DNA from: Duganella margarita
Lineage (GTDB): Bacteria > Pseudomonadota > Gammaproteobacteria > Burkholderiales > Burkholderiaceae_D
Direction: 5' to 3'
Length of the DNA stretch: 64,000 nt
Assembly (NCBI RefSeq): GCF_009857535.1
Contig: NZ_WWCS01000005.1
Location: forward strand, 355,677 to 419,676
A program made the position numbers and the translations under genes. The notes under the pieces were generated by a model. The model did not search any database and was not told where the DNA came from. It saw only the letters and a program-made list of their open reading frames with translations. Position 1 is the stretch's first letter. The number at the start of each line of letters is the position of its first letter. This document shows, one piece after another, positions 7,075 through 16,320 of this stretch.

Positions 7075-9516
7075 TTACAGGGTAATGTCGACGCTGCGGC
7101 TGGCGTCTGCGCTGGCCGGCAGGTCGACGGTGAGCAGCCTGGTCGCCTCGTCCCAGGCGTAGACGGCAATCTTGCCGTCGATGCGCACCGACGATGGCGC
7201 GGCCGTGACGTTATGCACGGTCAGCGCGATGGCGCGTTCCGGACGCTGGTAGTGCTGACCGACTTCCGAGTCCACCCGCAGTGACAGCGCCTTGCCTTGC
7301 AGCTTGCTGGCGAAGCGCACCAGTTCATACTTGCCTTGTTCGTAGGCTTGCGCGGTCAGGCCATCGTCGTCATACAGCTTGCCGCTGCCGGCCGGCGCCG
7401 AGGCGTCGTGCCAGTAGTGCAGCTCCAGCTGACGGGTGTTGTAGTCGCGGGTAGTCTGCACCACTTTCGTCATCGGGATGAAGGCGCCGGCGCGGACGTA
7501 GACCGGCACATGGTCCGGCGTCAGCGCGACCGAGCGCGTGGCGCCGCCGGCCTGCTTCTCGCCGGTGTAGAAATCGAACCACGCGCTGCGCGCCGGGAAG
7601 TAGACGTCGGCCCTGGTGGCGCCAGGCTTCATCACCGGCGAGACCAGGAAGTCCTTGCCCCACAAGTAGGTGGACGACATGGCGCGCACCTTGGCGTTGT
7701 CTGGCTCCTCGTACAGCATGGGGCGCATCAGCGGCAGTCCTTGCTGGTTGTTGTCGAAGCCCAGCGTGTAGTTATACGGCAGCAGGCGGTAACGCAGGCG
7801 GATCGCCTCGCGCGCCAGCGCCTTGGTTTTTGCTTCGCGGTAGATCGGCTCCGACGGCACTTCCTCCTGCGCGTGCGGGCGGAATACCGGCTGGAACACG
7901 CCGTATTGCAGCCAGCGCTGATACAGCTCGTTGTCCAGCACCGGGTTGGCGAAGCCGCCCAGGTCCGAGTGCATATAACCGACGCCCTGCATCCCCATCT
8001 GCAGGGAGATTTCCGGCTGCGATTGCAGTCCGTCCCAGCCGCGATTGACGTCGCCCGACCACGGCATGATGCCGTAGCGCTGCGTGCCCGAGTAACCGGC
8101 GCGCATCAGGATGAACGGCCGCTCGGCCGGGAAGTCGCGCTGGTAGCCTTCCGCCACCAGCTTTGCCCACTGGTGGCCGTAGATATTGTGCACCTGGTCG
8201 GCGCTGCCGGTGGCGTGGCGCGCTGCGGTCGGATGCACTTCCGGTTCACCGAGGTCGCCCCACACGCCCTTGACGCCTTGCTGGTGCAGGCCTTTGTAGA
8301 TGTCCCACAGCCAGTCCTTGCCCTGCGCGCTGAAGATGTCGATCAAGCCGGTGTGGCCGAAGTAGAAGTCGTAGGCCAGCGACTTGCCATCGGCGCCGGT
8401 GGCCAGCACTTTTTTGTCCACCGCCTCCTGCCAGCGGCTGGAGGTATCCAGCACAAACGGTTCGGAGATCAGCACCGTCTGCACGCCCTTGCTCTGGAAG
8501 TCGGCGATCATCGCCTGCGGATGGGGGAAGTTGTCCTTGTCCCAAACCAGGTTGCCCATGGTGCCCTTGATCTCTTTGCCGAACCAGAACAGGTCGAACA
8601 CGATGGCGTCCAGCGGGATATCGTCGGCGATGAACTGGTTAACGGTGTCGCGCGCCTGCTGCTCGTTGTGGTAGCCGAAGCGCATGGCGAAGTTACCGAA
8701 GGCCCAGCGCGGCGGCAAGGGCTGCTTGCCGGTCAGGCTGGTGTAGTTGCCCACCACATCGGCCCAGCTGTCGCCGGCGATCACCTGATAGGTCTTGCGG
8801 CCGCCGATGGCTTCATAGGTCAGCGTGTTGTCCTTGCGGCTGTCGAAATCGAGGTAGCCGGTTTGCGGATTGTCGAAGTGGATCGCGTACATCTTGGACG
8901 ACAGCGCGACCGGCATGGTGTAGCCCATCAGCTCCGAATGGTCGCCGTAGCCGTAGTGCGCCTTGTTATAGAGTGTGAAGCGGTAGCCGCGACGGTCCAT
9001 GCCGACCGCGCGCGAGCCGGCGCCGTACAGCGCTTCGTTCTTATCGAGCGCGAACTCGATGGCTTCCAGCGTGCGCGGCTCGCCCTTGTTGATATCCTTG
9101 CTGCCCTTGGCCACATCGTCGGTGACGTGGATGTAGCCGCGCTTTTCGGCCACCAGCGGCTTGCCCTTGTAAGCGTAGGCGATCCTGAATGGCGACCTGG
9201 TGATGGTGACGCTCAGGCCGGGCGTGGCGTATTCGATGGCGCCGGCCTTCTGTTTCAGCGTGGTCTTGACGGCGGCCGGCGCCAGCACCACCGCGTGCGA
9301 GGCCGGATCGGCGCTTTCGCCCTTGGGCACGAAAGTGGTTTCGATAATGCCGGCCGAGTAGGGCGTGATCAGGTAGCTGCCGTCGCTGGTGCGGACTTCC
9401 AGATGGCCATCGCGCTGGGTGACGCCGTCGAACTTGCGGTCGGCGTTTTGCGCGTAGGCGGGCAGGCTGGCCAGCAGGGTGGCGGCGGCCAGGGCGGTGA
9501 ACGGGATGGTTTTCAT
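7075..9516 (-). CDS. GH31 alpha-glucosidase/transglucosylase, exported
   Basis: This is a family GH31 retaining alpha-glycosidase that cleaves or transfers terminal alpha-linked glucose in maltodextrins. The catalytic nucleophile is the Asp in GVWGDLGEPE (about residue 421) and the acid/base is the Asp in MPWSGDVNRGW (about 490). It has an N-terminal beta domain, a TIM barrel and C-terminal beta domains, 813 residues in all. The start at 9516 gives a clean signal peptide (MKTIPFTALAAATLLASLPAYAQ); the frame extends upstream to 9594 without a better site. Location is the periplasm or cell surface. It is divergent from the SLC45-like transporter gene and shares its promoter region. Some GH31 members of this type are 4-alpha-glucosyltransferases; sequence alone does not separate these activities. 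Confidence 0.92.
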   Translation of the reverse strand: MKTIPFTALAAATLLASLPAYAQNADRKFDGVTQRDGHLEVRTSDGSYLITPYSAGIIETTFVPKGESADPASHAVVLAPAAVKTTLKQKAGAIEYATPGLSVTITRSPFRIAYAYKGKPLVAEKRGYIHVTDDVAKGSKDINKGEPRTLEAIEFALDKNEALYGAGSRAVGMDRRGYRFTLYNKAHYGYGDHSELMGYTMPVALSSKMYAIHFDNPQTGYLDFDSRKDNTLTYEAIGGRKTYQVIAGDSWADVVGNYTSLTGKQPLPPRWAFGNFAMRFGYHNEQQARDTVNQFIADDIPLDAIVFDLFWFGKEIKGTMGNLVWDKDNFPHPQAMIADFQSKGVQTVLISEPFVLDTSSRWQEAVDKKVLATGADGKSLAYDFYFGHTGLIDIFSAQGKDWLWDIYKGLHQQGVKGVWGDLGEPEVHPTAARHATGSADQVHNIYGHQWAKLVAEGYQRDFPAERPFILMRAGYSGTQRYGIMPWSGDVNRGWDGLQSQPEISLQMGMQGVGYMHSDLGGFANPVLDNELYQRWLQYGVFQPVFRPHAQEEVPSEPIYREAKTKALAREAIRLRYRLLPYNYTLGFDNNQQGLPLMRPMLYEEPDNAKVRAMSSTYLWGKDFLVSPVMKPGATRADVYFPARSAWFDFYTGEKQAGGATRSVALTPDHVPVYVRAGAFIPMTKVVQTTRDYNTRQLELHYWHDASAPAGSGKLYDDDGLTAQAYEQGKYELVRFASKLQGKALSLRVDSEVGQHYQRPERAIALTVHNVTAAPSSVRIDGKIAVYAWDEATRLLTVDLPASADASRSVDITL

Positions 9517-9535
9517 GTACGTGAGTCTCAGCGCT

Positions 9536-9650
9536 TGTTGTTTGGCTACATTTGACACCATATCCACCCTACTAAACAAGCATATTCCCTTCATTTCATT
9601 GGGAATTTCTTATGATTGACACGCCTGGGGTCGCGTGTTATTTTGCTACA
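9536..9650. promoter_or_regulatory. Two candidate HexR-type operators in a divergent promoter
   Basis: Two related 15-mers, TGTTGTTTGGCTACA (9536-9550) and TGTTATTTTGCTACA (9636-9650), sit on either side of the GH31/transporter divergent promoter. Each is close to the perfect palindrome TGTAGT-N3-ACTACA. HexR operators described in gammaproteobacteria read TGTAATWWWATTACA, and a HexR-domain protein is encoded at the end of this region (26545-28419). Assignment to HexR is inference. Confidence 0.5.
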
Positions 9651-9675
9651 AATTTTAAAATTCGGGACGCGCAGC

Positions 9676-10992
9676 ATGCAATCTTCCAGCCACAAGCCCC
9701 TCCTGTCATTCTGGCAGCTGTGGAACATGAGCCTCGGCTTCTTCGGCATCCAATTCGGCTTTGCGCTGCAAAACGCCAATGTCAGCCGGATTTTCTCCAC
9801 GCTGGGCGCCAATCCCGACGATTTATCCCTGTTCTGGCTGGCGGCGCCGGTGACCGGCCTGCTGGTGCAGCCCATCATCGGCTACCTGAGCGACAACACC
9901 TGGCATCCGGTGTGGGGCCGCCGCCGGCCGTTCTTCTTCATCGGCGCCTTGCTGGCGTCGATCGCGCTGCTGCTGATGCCCAATTCCGCCTCGCTGTGGA
10001 TGGCGGTGATCGTTTTGTGGCTGCTGGACGGCGCCATCAACGTCTCGATGGAACCGTTCCGCGCCTTCGTCGGCGACAAGCTGGGACCACGCCAGCAGAC
10101 CGCCGGCTTCGCGATGCAGACCTTCTTCATCGGCTGGGGCGCGGTGATCGCCTCGCTGCTGCCGACCATCTTCACCCACCTCGGCGTCAGCAACGACGCC
10201 GGCGGCGGCGCGATTCCCGACACCGTGCGCTACTCGTTCTACGCCGGCGGCGCGGTGTACTTCTGCGCCGTGCTGTGGACCGTGCTGACCGCCAAGGAAA
10301 CCCCGCCGGCCGACCTGGCCGCGTTCCGCGCCGAACAGCAGCGCAGCGACGGCCTGGGTCACGCGCTGAAGGAAATCTTCAGCGGCTTCGCCCACATGCC
10401 AAAGACCATGGTGCAGCTGGCGGCCGTCCAGTTCTTCACCTGGATCGGGCTGTTCGCGATGTGGATCTACACCACCAACGCGGTGGCCGAAAACGTGTTC
10501 GGCACCACCGACGCGCAATCGGCGGCGTTCCAGAACGCCGGCAACCACGTGGGCGTGATGTTCGCCGTCTACAGCGGCGTGTCGGCGCTGGCGGCCTTCA
10601 TCCTGCCGCTGTTCGCGCGCCGCACCAGCCGCAAGTTCGTGCACCTGGTGTGCCTGGTCATCGGCGGTGTCAGCCTGTTCAGCATCTACGCCATCCGCGA
10701 CCTGGACAGCCTGTACTACCCGATGATCGGCATCGGCATCGCCTGGGCCTCGATCCTGACCATGCCGTACGCGATCCTGGCCGGCGCGCTGCCGGCCAGC
10801 CGCATGGGCTACTACATGGGCGTGTTCAACTTCTTCATCGTCATCCCGCAGATCGTCAGCGGCCTGCTGCTGGGCTTTGTGACCAAGCACTGGTTCGCCG
10901 GCCACACCGTCAAGACGCTGATGCTGGGCGGCGTGTGCATGGTGGTGGCGGGCGTGCTGACGCTGCTGGTGCGGGACGACGCCGAGCAGTGA
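9676..10992 (+). CDS. MFS sugar transporter, SLC45/sucrose-maltose type
   Basis: This is a 12-helix inner-membrane symporter of the major facilitator superfamily. The loop after TM2 (LSDNTWHPVWGRRRPFFF) carries the GRRRP signature of the SLC45/plant-sucrose-transporter-like group, whose bacterial members import maltose or sucrose. The first helix pair begins FFGIQFGFALQNANVSRIF. The start at 9676 was chosen because the region from 9616 is short and promoter-like, and a -15-bp operator candidate ends at 9650. It is 438 residues. Pgm and a periplasmic amylase follow on the same strand, which fits import of maltose or short maltodextrins released outside by the amylase, pullulanase and GH31. Confidence 0.9.
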   Translation: MQSSSHKPLLSFWQLWNMSLGFFGIQFGFALQNANVSRIFSTLGANPDDLSLFWLAAPVTGLLVQPIIGYLSDNTWHPVWGRRRPFFFIGALLASIALLLMPNSASLWMAVIVLWLLDGAINVSMEPFRAFVGDKLGPRQQTAGFAMQTFFIGWGAVIASLLPTIFTHLGVSNDAGGGAIPDTVRYSFYAGGAVYFCAVLWTVLTAKETPPADLAAFRAEQQRSDGLGHALKEIFSGFAHMPKTMVQLAAVQFFTWIGLFAMWIYTTNAVAENVFGTTDAQSAAFQNAGNHVGVMFAVYSGVSALAAFILPLFARRTSRKFVHLVCLVIGGVSLFSIYAIRDLDSLYYPMIGIGIAWASILTMPYAILAGALPASRMGYYMGVFNFFIVIPQIVSGLLLGFVTKHWFAGHTVKTLMLGGVCMVVAGVLTLLVRDDAEQ

Positions 10993-11050
10993 TGTAATAT
11001 TGTCCGCGAGACAAGTTAGTTGTGCGACGCGATTTTGCCGGAACAGGTAA

Positions 11051-12724
<1,674 letters not shown>

Positions 12725-12742
12725 ACCATAAAGGACGACAGC

Positions 12743-14419
12743 ATGAAATTGACAACCATCGCACTCTCCCTGGCACTGGGCCTCAGCGCCGTGGCCACCG
12801 CCGCGCCGGCCCCGGCAGCCGCCAAGCCAAAGCCATTCCTGTGGGAGAATGCGACCGTCTATTTCCTGCTGACCGACCGTTTCAACAACGCCTTCACCGG
12901 CAACGACCTGGCCTACGACCGCCAGAAGGATGCGGCGCCGCTGCGCGGCTACATGGGCGGCGACCTGGCTGGCGTGATCAACAAGATCAACGACGGCTAC
13001 TTCGACAGCCTGGGCGTCAACGCCATCTGGATCACGCCGCCGGTGGAACAGATCCACGCCGGCACCGACGAAGGCACCGGCAAGTCCTATGCCTTCCATG
13101 GCTACTGGGCCTCCGACTTCACGGCAATCGACGCCAACCTCGGCACCGAAAACGACTTCCGCAACCTGGTCGACGCGGCGCACGCGCACGGCATCCGCGT
13201 GCTGCTGGACGTGGTGATGAACCACACCGGCCCAGTGACGGAAGAGGATCCGGTGTGGCCGAGCGACTGGGTGCGCACCGCGCCGCAGTGCACCTACAAG
13301 AACGCCAAGACCACCATCGAATGCACGCTGGTGAAAAACCTGCCGGACTTCCTGACCGAGAGCGACACGCCGGTCGAGCTGCCGGAACGGCTGGCCGCCA
13401 AGTGGCAGCGCGAGGGCCGCTTCGAGGAAGAGATCAAGAGCCTGAACGAATTCTTCGCCCGCACCGGCTACCCGCGCGCGCCGCGCTACTACCTGATCAA
13501 ATGGCACACCGACTGGATCCGCAAGTACGGCGTGGACGGCTTCCGCGCCGACACCGTCAAGCATGTCGAGGCCAAGGTGTGGAAGGAGCTGCAGAAGGAA
13601 GCCGCGCTGGCGTTCGAGGACTGGAAGAAGGCCAACCCGGAGAAGAAGCTGGGCGACGACAAGTTCTATACGACGGCGGAAGTCTACAACTACAAGATCA
13701 GCGACGGCCTGTATCACGACCTGGGCGCCGGCCAGAGCGTCAACTACTACCAGGCCAACTTCAACAGCATGATCAACTTCGGGCTGGTGAAGGATGCGGA
13801 GCAGGATTACCAAACGCTGTTCAGCAGCTATTCCACCGCGCTGCACGGCGGCCGCCTGAACGGCTACTCGGTGCTGAACTATCTCGACTCGCACGACGAC
13901 GGTGCGCCGTTCGACCCGGCGCGCAAAAAGCCGTTCGAGAGCGCCACCAAGCTGCTGCTGGCGCCCGGCGCGGCGCAGATCTACTACGGCGACGAAACCG
14001 CGCGCAAACTGGATGTGGCGGAAGCCACCGGCGACGCCAAGCTGCGCTCCTTCATGAACTGGAACGAGCTGGCGCAGAACACTGAGCGCGATGGCTACAA
14101 GGTGGCCGAGGTGCGCGCCCACTGGGCCAAACTGGGCCTGTTCCGCAAGGCCCACGTGGCGGTCGGCGCCGGCGTGCACCAGCAGCTGCAAGCCAAGCCT
14201 TACGTTTTCAAACGCACCTACGACAAGGATGGCGTGCGTGACAAGGTGGTGGTGGCGCTGGACCTGCCGACCAACAAATCGACCAGCATCAACCTGCATG
14301 GCGTATTCGCCAACGGCCAGCGGGTCAAGGACTACTACTCCGGCAAGAGCGCCGTGGTGGCCGGCGGCAGCGTCAATTTCGGCACCCGCAATGCGCTGGT
14401 GCTGGTCGGTCAGGAGTAG
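12743..14419 (+). CDS. Periplasmic alpha-amylase, GH13 (MalS-like)
   Basis: This is a GH13 retaining alpha-amylase that cuts alpha-1,4 bonds in maltodextrins. The signal peptide is TTIALSLALGLSAVATAAPA. The catalytic triad is visible: Asp about 270 in GVDGFRADTVKH, Glu about 313 in YTTAEVYN, Asp about 385 in LDSHDDG; the first conserved region is LLDVVMNHTG. A long insertion between regions I and II (residues about 170-255, with two Cys in APQCTYKNAKTTIEC) matches the MalS type of periplasmic amylase. It is 558 residues. AAGGAC precedes the ATG by seven bases. It lies 18 bases after pgm and its 3' end overlaps the convergent EAL gene by 10 bases. Confidence 0.92.
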   Translation: MKLTTIALSLALGLSAVATAAPAPAAAKPKPFLWENATVYFLLTDRFNNAFTGNDLAYDRQKDAAPLRGYMGGDLAGVINKINDGYFDSLGVNAIWITPPVEQIHAGTDEGTGKSYAFHGYWASDFTAIDANLGTENDFRNLVDAAHAHGIRVLLDVVMNHTGPVTEEDPVWPSDWVRTAPQCTYKNAKTTIECTLVKNLPDFLTESDTPVELPERLAAKWQREGRFEEEIKSLNEFFARTGYPRAPRYYLIKWHTDWIRKYGVDGFRADTVKHVEAKVWKELQKEAALAFEDWKKANPEKKLGDDKFYTTAEVYNYKISDGLYHDLGAGQSVNYYQANFNSMINFGLVKDAEQDYQTLFSSYSTALHGGRLNGYSVLNYLDSHDDGAPFDPARKKPFESATKLLLAPGAAQIYYGDETARKLDVAEATGDAKLRSFMNWNELAQNTERDGYKVAEVRAHWAKLGLFRKAHVAVGAGVHQQLQAKPYVFKRTYDKDGVRDKVVVALDLPTNKSTSINLHGVFANGQRVKDYYSGKSAVVAGGSVNFGTRNALVLVGQE

Positions 14420-16164
14420 GCGTAGCCGGCGAAGGACTCCGCCTCCAGCGGCTTGGCGAACAGATAGCCCTGGGCCTCCTCGCAGCCGGCGCGGCGCAGG
14501 AAATCCAGCACCGCCGCGCTCTCCACCCCTTCGGCCACCACGCGGTGGCCCAGGTCCTGCGACAGCGTGATCATCGCCGTCACCAGCGCCTGCTGGCGCT
14601 TGTCGTCGGCCAGGTCGCGGATGAAGGACTGGTCGATTTTCACCACATCGGCCGGCATGGTCTGCAAGTACGACAGGCTGCTGTAGCCGGTGCCGAAATC
14701 GTCAATCGCCAGACCGACGCCCAGCGCGGCGATCTGGGTCAGCGTGGCGTGCGCCTTCAGCGGCTGCTCCATGATGGCGCTCTCGGTGATTTCCAGTTCC
14801 AGACAGGCGGCCGGCAACTGGCAGCGCGCCAGGCCGGCCGCCACGCTGGCGGCGAACGCCGGTTCGAGCAGGTTGGCCGCCGACACATTGACCGACACCT
14901 GCACCGCGAGCCCGCGCGCGCGCCAGGCCTGCTGCTGGCGCAGCGCCGCGTCCAGCACCCATGCGGTGGTCGCCTGCGCCAGCTCCGAGCGTTCGATGAT
15001 GGGAATGAATTCCGCCGGCCCGATGGCGCCCAGCTCCGGGTGGTGCCAGCGCAGCAACGCTTCGGCGCCGACGCAGCGGCCGCTGGCGACGTCGATGCGC
15101 GGCTGGTACACCAGGCGCAGCTGGTCGTCGCTGTCCAGCGCTGCGACGAAATCGTTGAGCAGGCGGAAGCGGCGCTGGTACAGCGCGTCCTCCACCTGCG
15201 AGTAGACGGCGACGTGGGTCGGGCTGTCGATGGCGTCGTGGGCGGCGCTTTGCGCCTTGCGCAGCACCATCATGCTGTCGGCGCGGCCGATCTCGAACGG
15301 CACCACGCCGGCCGACGGCGTGGCCATATGGCGCGCCTTGGCGATGAACAGCGCATCCTGCATCCTGGCCTCCACCACCGGCACGATCGACTCCAGCGTG
15401 GCGCCGGGCGGCGACAGCAGCATGAACTGCGCGGTCGCCACATGGTAAATCCGGCGGCTGGCGCCGATTTCGGCGCGCAGCCAGCGCGCCGCCTCGGTCA
15501 CCAGTTCGTCCAGATAGGAGGATTTCATGGCGCGGGTGGCGTGTACCACCTGTTCCGGCGTGGCCAGGTTGACCAGCACCGCCACGCGCTGCTCGCCATC
15601 GGCGCTGTCGAGTTCCAGGTCGGCGAAGTCCTCGATGAACTGGTGACGGTTGGGCAGGCCGCTGACGGCGTCGATGCGGCCCAGCGCGTGCTGCAGCTCG
15701 ATCTGCGCCATCACCATGCCGGCCAGGTCGCACAGCGCGGTCAGCTCTTCGGGCGTGGTGTCACGCGGTTCGGTACCCAGCACGCACATGGCGCCCAGGC
15801 AGTGGCCATCGTTGGTGGTCAGCGGCGCGCCGGCGTAGTAGCGGATGCCGCTGGCGGCCAGCGGGCTGTCGCGATAAAAGTCGTCGGTCAGCAGGTCGGG
15901 AATCACCAGCACGTCACTGCTGTCGGCCACCTGGCCGCACGGCGCGCGCAGGCGCGGAATGCTGGTGTGCTCGACCCCGACGCGTGACTTGAACCACTGG
16001 CGGTCGGCGTCGGTCAGCGAGATGGCGGCGATCGGCAGCTTGAAGACGCTGGCGGCCATGCGCGTGATGCGGTCAAAGGCCTCGCCGGGCGGCGTGTCCA
16101 GCAGATTAAGTTTGTGCAGCGCGTCGAGGCGGCGCGCCTCGGTGAGTTCGCGGGAGATCATCAT
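14410..16164 (-). CDS. GAF - degenerate GGDEF - EAL cyclic-di-GMP phosphodiesterase
   Basis: A GAF sensor domain (residues about 1-155, CGQVADSSDVLVIPDLL, PLTTNDGHCLGAMCVL) is followed by a GGDEF domain in which the signature is replaced (HVATAQFMLL), so no cyclase activity is expected. An EAL domain (about 320-575) with intact motifs follows: EALLRW, LELEITES, IDDFGTGYSSL, VKIDQSFI and VAEGVES. It should hydrolyse cyclic di-GMP in response to a signal sensed by GAF. No membrane segment is seen. The start at 16164 (a tandem ATG ATG) was chosen because the upstream 39 in-frame codons are Pro-rich and cross a palindromic promoter element. It sits inside the glycan region, convergent with the amylase gene. 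Confidence 0.88.
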   Translation of the reverse strand: MMISRELTEARRLDALHKLNLLDTPPGEAFDRITRMAASVFKLPIAAISLTDADRQWFKSRVGVEHTSIPRLRAPCGQVADSSDVLVIPDLLTDDFYRDSPLAASGIRYYAGAPLTTNDGHCLGAMCVLGTEPRDTTPEELTALCDLAGMVMAQIELQHALGRIDAVSGLPNRHQFIEDFADLELDSADGEQRVAVLVNLATPEQVVHATRAMKSSYLDELVTEAARWLRAEIGASRRIYHVATAQFMLLSPPGATLESIVPVVEARMQDALFIAKARHMATPSAGVVPFEIGRADSMMVLRKAQSAAHDAIDSPTHVAVYSQVEDALYQRRFRLLNDFVAALDSDDQLRLVYQPRIDVASGRCVGAEALLRWHHPELGAIGPAEFIPIIERSELAQATTAWVLDAALRQQQAWRARGLAVQVSVNVSAANLLEPAFAASVAAGLARCQLPAACLELEITESAIMEQPLKAHATLTQIAALGVGLAIDDFGTGYSSLSYLQTMPADVVKIDQSFIRDLADDKRQQALVTAMITLSQDLGHRVVAEGVESAAVLDFLRRAGCEEAQGYLFAKPLEAESFAGYAYS

Positions 16165-16246
16165 GGGCAAATCCGTAAAGCCGGTCGGTAGCAATGCGGG
16201 GCGGGGCACAGGCGAAGAAAGCGGGAGCGGGGCAGGGCTCGGGATG

Positions 16247-16286
16247 GCGGAAATATAACTATATTTCCGCATGGAAACCATATGGT
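16247..16286. promoter_or_regulatory. Perfect AT-rich palindrome and a second short palindrome
   Basis: Bases 16247-16270 form a perfect palindrome with 11-bp arms (GCGGAAATATA and its complement) around AC. Seven bases further on, ACCATATGGT (16277-16286) is a second perfect palindrome, within a broader imperfect GAAACCATATGGTATC. They lie between the GH92 stop and the EAL start, both on the - strand. The stem is too AT-rich for a terminator and lacks a U-tract, so operator or promoter sites for the EAL gene are more likely. Confidence 0.45.
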
Positions 16287-16320
16287 ATCACGATTCAGCC
16301 TGCGCCGCCGGTAGCGTTTT

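Noticed and set aside
7297..9555. 752-codon open frame antisense to the GH31 gene
   Set aside because: It mirrors the GH31 codons in a GC-rich genome; the translation is rich in Val/Ala/Gly/Arg/His with no domain, while the opposite strand has full catalytic motifs.
9612..10997. 461-codon frame overlapping the MFS transporter in another + frame
   Set aside because: The translation is Arg/Gly/Pro-rich without hydrophobic segments; the alternative frame gives a clean 12-helix transporter.
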